Part shown: positions 8,036 to 12,402 of the stretch, one piece after another | Numbering within the stretch: the stretch's first letter is position 1 | How the letters are laid out: each line of letters opens with the position of its first letter | Source: Bacteroidota bacterium | GTDB taxonomy: Bacteria > Bacteroidota > Bacteroidia > Chitinophagales > Saprospiraceae | NCBI GenBank assembly: GCA_024280135.1 | Contig: JAJRQS010000176.1 | Span: forward strand, 1-12,402 | Reading direction: 5' to 3' | Length of the DNA stretch: 12,402 nt | Notes under the pieces: generated by a model | The model's input: only the letters and a program-made list of their open reading frames with translations | The model's database searches: none | Told to the model about the DNA's origin: nothing | Position numbers and translations under genes: made by a program

Positions 8036-8067
8036 CAAAGATCAATGTTTATGGCTTTAAAAACAAG
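8036..8067 (-). promoter_or_regulatory. Putative promoter of the downstream CotH/lectin gene
   Basis: On the minus strand, CTTG (8067-8064) is followed after 20 bases by GATCTTTG (8043-8036), which fits TAnnTTTG at five of six fixed positions. A start near 8029 would leave a leader of about 22 bases before ATG 8007. The paralogous gene has TATCTTTG in the same role, which strengthens the call slightly. The rest of the 165-base gap is AT-rich. Its only hairpin candidate for ending the upstream gene is weak (a 4-bp AGCC/GGCT pairing around the palindrome TATATTAATATA near 8119-8130), so read-through from that gene is possible. Confidence 0.5.
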
Positions 8068-8172
8068 TTTTTGTGAAAAACTATGGATTTTGGGTATGTT
8101 TAATATGGTTTAAAAGCCTATATATTAATATACAGTGAACTTTCTACTTTGAACGGCTAACTTTTTTTAGGG

Positions 8173-11100
8173 TTACATACGGAGCTTTATAAAGCGAAGT
8201 GTCTGATCTACATTGGCACCAGTAGCTTTTACATAATAGACTCCAGGAGGAAAATCTCGGATGTCAAAGTTTTTTTCATGACTACCAATGGATAGATAAT
8301 TTTTTGAATAATGCATCATTTGCCCTTGTGGAGTAATGATAGAAAATTGTATGGCTTCATCCGTATTAGCATAAAATCGCAAAGTAATAAGATCATTTGC
8401 AGGATTTGGGTAAATCGATTTTAATTTCAGCCCTTTTGGAGAGAAAGAAGGGCGTATAAAAGTTTGGTCGCTACCTACGCAGTCCATTTCCATTAGGAAT
8501 CTTCTTTGTATATACGCATTATGCATAGTCCATGTACCTGCCCAAAAGTTTATGATAGCATAGTCATTCTCCTCTGTATTGCCACTGCTTAAATCCAAGG
8601 TGATAGGCTCATTGTTACTCCATTGATACTGGCCTTCGATAGCCTGATCATTAAACCCTATGAAAACCATTTCATTGATGTGTGTTTGTACAAAATCATT
8701 TTCTTCTTGAGAAGTTATCGATACTAGGTAGCCCCCTTTATCTTGCGAGAAAATCTTGCCTTGCGACCAAGTCATTTGGTCTTCGGATAAGTAATAGCTA
8801 TGGTTATGATGCTGCCCCAAAAAGGAGAATCCATCAATATCTGTTGGGCAAGTGGGAGCTGCTGTGCAAGTTGTTTCCAAAATGTGAGGTCGCTGAGTCC
8901 ATTGATTACCAAAAGCCCAAGTACCATCCCAGTTTAAAAATGTTCCGAAATCATTTTCAGAGGTGTTGAGTCCGCACCAATCACAGTCTGAAAAGTTTGT
9001 ATAACTGATGGGAGATCCATCAAGCCAATTCCATTCTCCTTCCGACAGAGCATCATTAATGCCAATGAAAACTGGCACATTCACTACGTTTTGTAGGAAT
9101 ATATTTTCTGCTTGGTCGTTGATTGTTGCAAGAAAACCATTGGCTTGATCTGCTGCTTCTATCCAAGTGCTCGTGCTTTCAGAAAGGTAATAGCCATGCA
9201 TATTGTATTCGCCTATTTTGGTGTATCCATCAATCTCTTCACAAGCATTGCCAGTGTTTGTGGTGGATACATTTATAGTAAAACTACAATTTGTAATACG
9301 ACCACATGCATCATTGGCTTGATACGTGACGAGTGATTGGCCGATTGGAAAATCAGATCCGTTTGGTAGTCCATATGTCTGATTGATATTGACAATAGAA
9401 CTAACTGGGCAAGTAGTCTCCGCAGTAGCTGTTTGCCAATTGGCGTAAGCCGATAAAGTAGATGTAGATAAGTATATGTCATCGGGACATGAGATTGTCA
9501 ATACTGAATTGTCAATCAATTGGAAATTAGCGATTAGTGTATAATTACTATTTAAAATTTTGGTGGTAGTTGTTGCCTCTTGGTCAAGTGTTGGATCCGA
9601 CCATCCTACAAACTCATATCCTGGTGCTGGGATTGCAGACACAGGAATATCGATTCCTGCAAAGTATGTTCCTGACCATGGGAAATGATTCTCGTCTAGG
9701 TTGAGTGTACTAAATTCAATTTTTCCTCCAGTCGTGGGTTGGGCAGTTAGTGTAACGGAAGTAGTGCCCAATATTTCGGGATATTGTTCGATAAAATGTT
9801 GACGCACAACAGGTGCACGCCCTGCGATAAAGTTTTCAACTTTGCTTAGACTATTCTCCCAATCGTTCCAACAGTCAAACCATTTACATCTATGTTCGTC
9901 TATTTCGGGTTCATAAATTTCAATAAATTCATTCAGTCTATTTTGTAATCTATCAGGTGCGTATAAGATGTTGAGTTGATCGGCCATTCGATTGATGAAT
10001 TGAGTACGCCACGTATCATTTTGGACGCAAGCCCTGAAAGGTCGAGTGCTCCATTCTGGATTGGGCCAAGACCAGTTTAATCCAGTATGCAGACGGTTTA
10101 GGGAGTTGTCTTGAAATTCGCCAGAATCCCAAATACCACCTTCATTGTAAAGGGAAAATGTAAAATCTAAATCATAAACCATCCATCGCCATTTTGCATC
10201 AGGCGTCTTTTCTTTATATCTTCGGATGTTATTGCCGGGCCAATCATGGTTATTTATAAATATATTTAAGGTTAAATAGTCGATGTAGGCATCAACGTCC
10301 ATTAGCTTTTGTAGGGAGTCATAATTGGTGGAGATGCTCATGTCGTTTTCCAGTAAAAAACTCATGTAGCTGTTCCAGTCTTCAATATCACCCGATTTGA
10401 CATTGTCAAGATTCTTAATTAAGTCATAATCATTTTTCTTCCAATCAAAATGAGTTTTGAAATACCGTTTATCTAAGCGTTCTCTAATATTATAAATACC
10501 TCGGTACGCTCCATTGAAATAGGCAATAGTAGGGCGGTATGCTTGTAGATCCATATTGGGGAAGTCTATAATGTTTCCAACATCTGATAAGTCCCCAACT
10601 AGGCTGGTCCCATAAGCGTCCCGAAACCCCAACTTGTTCCAGTCTTGTCCCGAATTTCTTAGCACAAAACTACCATATTTGTCGTAAGATAAATCCTCAA
10701 AAAGCGGGTAGTCAAAAAGTTTTTCATCGTTGTATTTTTTTGCCTTTACCGAGATAGACTTATGTGCAAATTCAGCACTTGCTGATCCTTGTATTTCCAC
10801 TTTAGCAGGTTGATTGAATCCAATTGAACCATCTGTTTCAAAGAAAGTTATGTCAGCCGGTGCCTCTAAATCTTCTAAATAATTGGTATAAATACCTGTC
10901 TCTGGATCGTAAAAATCAAAAGGATCGAAAGCTAAATAGATAATAGGAAAAGCGTGATGTTCATTGATTAAGTATACTGCTGTTTGGACATCACTCACCT
11001 CATTTTCGGCTGAAATGGCAATGGCACGGATAGTCATGGAAGAGTCAATGCTGATAACTTCTTGAAAGACGATGTCGCTACTGTCTGGCAGACTACCATC

Positions 11101-11265
11101 TATTGTATAATAAATATTGCTCTCTACATTTGTGGAAAGCCAAAGTTGGATTGGACTATCATATTGACCACTGGTGGTGGAGAAAATAGGTGCACTTGCT
11201 TGCGCAAAAAGGAGACTCGGCAGGAATATTATAAGGAAACTGAAAAGTTTAGCTAGTTGATACAT
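8173..11265 (-). CDS. Secreted CotH kinase-like / C-type lectin multidomain protein, T9SS cargo (one HYR domain)
   Basis: Protein of 1030 residues, paralogous to its downstream neighbour along its whole length. Seen, in order: signal peptide (1-22, ending LLFAQ); chitobiase C-terminal-type domain (about 27-100, YYTIDGSLP); CotH kinase-like domain (about 105-485), with RNSGQDW, YNIRERLDKRYF, NNHDW (D341) and YDLDF (D365/D367); InlB-type repeat (about 500-582, GYEFVGWSDP); a single HYR domain (about 588-666); two C-type lectin domains (about 679-800 and 810-929), each opening with Cys plus DGY or DGF and closing with a Cys; and a T9SS type A sorting domain (about 950-1030, IYPNP and FPPGVYYVK). 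It likely acts at or beyond the outer membrane; kinase activity is inferred from family only. The frame stays open upstream to TTG 11316, but that TTG lies inside a perfect -7 box and would add 17 residues ahead of the signal peptide, so ATG 11265 is chosen. Confidence 0.92.
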   Translation of the reverse strand: MYQLAKLFSFLIIFLPSLLFAQASAPIFSTTSGQYDSPIQLWLSTNVESNIYYTIDGSLPDSSDIVFQEVISIDSSMTIRAIAISAENEVSDVQTAVYLINEHHAFPIIYLAFDPFDFYDPETGIYTNYLEDLEAPADITFFETDGSIGFNQPAKVEIQGSASAEFAHKSISVKAKKYNDEKLFDYPLFEDLSYDKYGSFVLRNSGQDWNKLGFRDAYGTSLVGDLSDVGNIIDFPNMDLQAYRPTIAYFNGAYRGIYNIRERLDKRYFKTHFDWKKNDYDLIKNLDNVKSGDIEDWNSYMSFLLENDMSISTNYDSLQKLMDVDAYIDYLTLNIFINNHDWPGNNIRRYKEKTPDAKWRWMVYDLDFTFSLYNEGGIWDSGEFQDNSLNRLHTGLNWSWPNPEWSTRPFRACVQNDTWRTQFINRMADQLNILYAPDRLQNRLNEFIEIYEPEIDEHRCKWFDCWNDWENSLSKVENFIAGRAPVVRQHFIEQYPEILGTTSVTLTAQPTTGGKIEFSTLNLDENHFPWSGTYFAGIDIPVSAIPAPGYEFVGWSDPTLDQEATTTTKILNSNYTLIANFQLIDNSVLTISCPDDIYLSTSTLSAYANWQTATAETTCPVSSIVNINQTYGLPNGSDFPIGQSLVTYQANDACGRITNCSFTINVSTTNTGNACEEIDGYTKIGEYNMHGYYLSESTSTWIEAADQANGFLATINDQAENIFLQNVVNVPVFIGINDALSEGEWNWLDGSPISYTNFSDCDWCGLNTSENDFGTFLNWDGTWAFGNQWTQRPHILETTCTAAPTCPTDIDGFSFLGQHHNHSYYLSEDQMTWSQGKIFSQDKGGYLVSITSQEENDFVQTHINEMVFIGFNDQAIEGQYQWSNNEPITLDLSSGNTEENDYAIINFWAGTWTMHNAYIQRRFLMEMDCVGSDQTFIRPSFSPKGLKLKSIYPNPANDLITLRFYANTDEAIQFSIITPQGQMMHYSKNYLSIGSHEKNFDIRDFPPGVYYVKATGANVDQTLRFIKLRM

Positions 11266-11313
11266 CAGAATAAAGTTGAGAGGAAATAAGGGTTTCCGAT
11301 GATGGGAGGTTGT

Positions 11314-11345
11314 CAAAGATACTAGGTTTTGGTTTGTCCTCCAAA
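11314..11345 (-). promoter_or_regulatory. Bacteroidota-type promoter of the upstream CotH/lectin gene
   Basis: On the minus strand, TTTG (11345-11342) is followed after 20 bases by TATCTTTG (11321-11314). Both boxes match the Bacteroidota consensus fully and the spacing is typical. This is the best promoter in the window. Transcription would begin near 11307, leaving about 40 bases of leader before ATG 11265. It lies in the gap after the stop of the gene at 11373, so the CotH gene can be transcribed on its own. Confidence 0.7.
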
Positions 11346-11372
11346 GTTAAGCCTTAAAATACCTTAATTAGG

Positions 11373-12402
11373 TTATGCTTTCTTATAGCCAAATAATTCT
11401 TGCTCTTTGATAAGTTCTGCCACTTTTGCGGGTACCATATCTTCCCATTGATCATCATTAGATTGGATTTTCTGGAAGGCAACTTGGGACCAAATAGATA
11501 GTATGTTTTTATCTACATGATGTATGTCTTCAATTTTTCCTTTTTTGATTAAGTGGCTAAATAGGAATGTGATGCCATCTGGCAGATGCATATTGATGCA
11601 ATTCAGGTATTTATCAGTTTTGCGATCAATGGAGGGGTAGCCATAGATTTTTGTTTGTTTGGTAAATAGTCGCCCCAACGAAATCAATAAAGCACCATCA
11701 TCATCTTCTTCATCATGTTTCGTGAAAATATCTCGCAATTCCTCAACTCCAATGACTAACCCGATCTTTTTTATCTTGTAATCTGAAAAGTAATGAACCA
11801 ATTTGTATCGGTCTTCACAATTAGAAATAATAACCGTTTGGTTCATCGCACAAAGTAAATTGGCTCTATCCAAAAAGTCTTTTTCAATATTAAATTTTAA
11901 ATATTCTAAATGATCTAAGGTGATTTCAACTAATGGAACGGCTCCTTCAGGATCGACTTCTTTTTCTTCTTTGAATTGTTTTAGCCCTGAATCAAGCATA
12001 TCCATGTTTACCTTTGTAGGAGGTAAAAAATTACCTCTTACGATTAGTAGGCTTTTTTTGTAAAGAAAATCGGAGGGGTGTACATTTTTGCCGTCAGGCC
12101 CAAACATCGCAACTTCTGATAATCCATTCTTAACTAACAAATAAGACAGCCACCGATTGTCAATATCTTTAAAGTCAGGCCCATGTAGGTCAATCATGTC
12201 TATCGACACACGCCCTTTGATAGTGTCCATCAAGGAAACCAATAATTTTTCGACATCATTAGCATGATAATAGCAGGCATGTATCAAGTTTACACCTAGA
12301 ATGCCGACTGCTTGTTGTTGCTGCTGGTTATTTTGATCATGCATTTTGACATGGAGGATGATTTGATTGGCTGGCCCGTCAGGTTTGAGTTGGAAGCGCA
12401 AA
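11373..12402 (-). CDS. Conserved intracellular protein of uncertain function, 5' end outside the window
   Basis: About 343 C-terminal residues are present. The frame is open at the window edge and the first possible start (TTG 12401) reads as internal sequence, so the gene is truncated here. No signal peptide or sorting tail is visible, which suggests a cytoplasmic protein. Recognisable stretches include VKMHDQNNQQQQQAVGILGV near the start, MIDLHGPDF, LLISLGRLF near residue 240, and a C-terminal IQSNDDQWEDMVP with LFGYKKA at the end. From memory, similar proteins of about 480-500 residues occur in Bacteroidota and cyanobacteria. Automatic annotation sometimes calls them nicotinate-nucleotide adenylyltransferase or TonB-dependent receptor. 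The part seen here shows no HxGH nucleotidyltransferase motif and no beta-barrel character, so neither name is adopted. Confidence 0.8.
   Translation of the reverse strand, partial: LRFQLKPDGPANQIILHVKMHDQNNQQQQQAVGILGVNLIHACYYHANDVEKLLVSLMDTIKGRVSIDMIDLHGPDFKDIDNRWLSYLLVKNGLSEVAMFGPDGKNVHPSDFLYKKSLLIVRGNFLPPTKVNMDMLDSGLKQFKEEKEVDPEGAVPLVEITLDHLEYLKFNIEKDFLDRANLLCAMNQTVIISNCEDRYKLVHYFSDYKIKKIGLVIGVEELRDIFTKHDEEDDDGALLISLGRLFTKQTKIYGYPSIDRKTDKYLNCINMHLPDGITFLFSHLIKKGKIEDIHHVDKNILSIWSQVAFQKIQSNDDQWEDMVPAKVAELIKEQELFGYKKA

Noticed and set aside
8059..8072. Hairpin AAAAAC-AA-GTTTTT, considered as a terminator of the upstream CotH gene
   Set aside because: The loop is only two bases and the stem nearly all A-T, with no T tract after it on the minus strand; it also overlaps the -33 region of the next promoter.
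8682..9482. Overlapping frames of 69-95 codons on both strands
   Set aside because: They are shadows of the second paralogue's HYR and lectin coding sequence, where conservation with the other paralogue follows the main frame.
11062..11256. 64-codon plus-strand frame
   Set aside because: It is antisense to the signal peptide and chitobiase-type domain of the CotH/lectin gene, with no motif.

Overview
The window looks like AT-rich chromosomal DNA from a member of the Bacteroidota, most likely of the Saprospiraceae type. Three independent signs support the phylum. Three large proteins combine an N-terminal signal peptide with a C-terminal type IX secretion (T9SS) type A sorting domain. Promoter-like sites match the Bacteroidota pattern (TTTG, about 19-20 bases, TAnnTTTG). 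Shine-Dalgarno sequences are weak or absent. The family-level assignment is inference from the style of the surface proteins, not from a marker gene.

Layout: (1) 109-3021, minus strand: a secreted leucine-rich-repeat protein followed by beta-sandwich domains and a T9SS tail, with a strong intrinsic terminator at 31-59. (2) 3262-4602, plus strand: a cytoplasmic, lysine-rich helical protein of unknown function, the only gene on this strand, diverging from gene 1. (3) 4654-8007 and (4) 8173-11265, both minus: tandem paralogues encoding very large secreted proteins. Their domain order is chitobiase-type C-terminal domain, CotH-family kinase-like domain, InlB-type repeat, one or two HYR domains, two C-type lectin domains, and a T9SS tail. 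(5) 11373 to the window edge, minus: the C-terminal part of a conserved intracellular protein whose 5' end lies outside.

The surface proteins probably cross the inner membrane by Sec and the outer membrane by T9SS, then act on or beyond the cell surface. The tandem pair joins a possible extracellular phosphotransferase to carbohydrate- or protein-binding domains, and is the most interesting locus here. No enzyme activity, substrate or ligand can be read from sequence alone. Genes 1, 3 and 4 each appear to have their own promoter, so they need not form an operon. Several apparent long reading frames start at TTG or GTG codons upstream of the likely true ATG; in two cases that TTG is part of the -7 promoter box.

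No tRNA, rRNA, CRISPR array, transposase, insertion sequence, integrase, toxin-antitoxin pair or recognised defence gene was seen.
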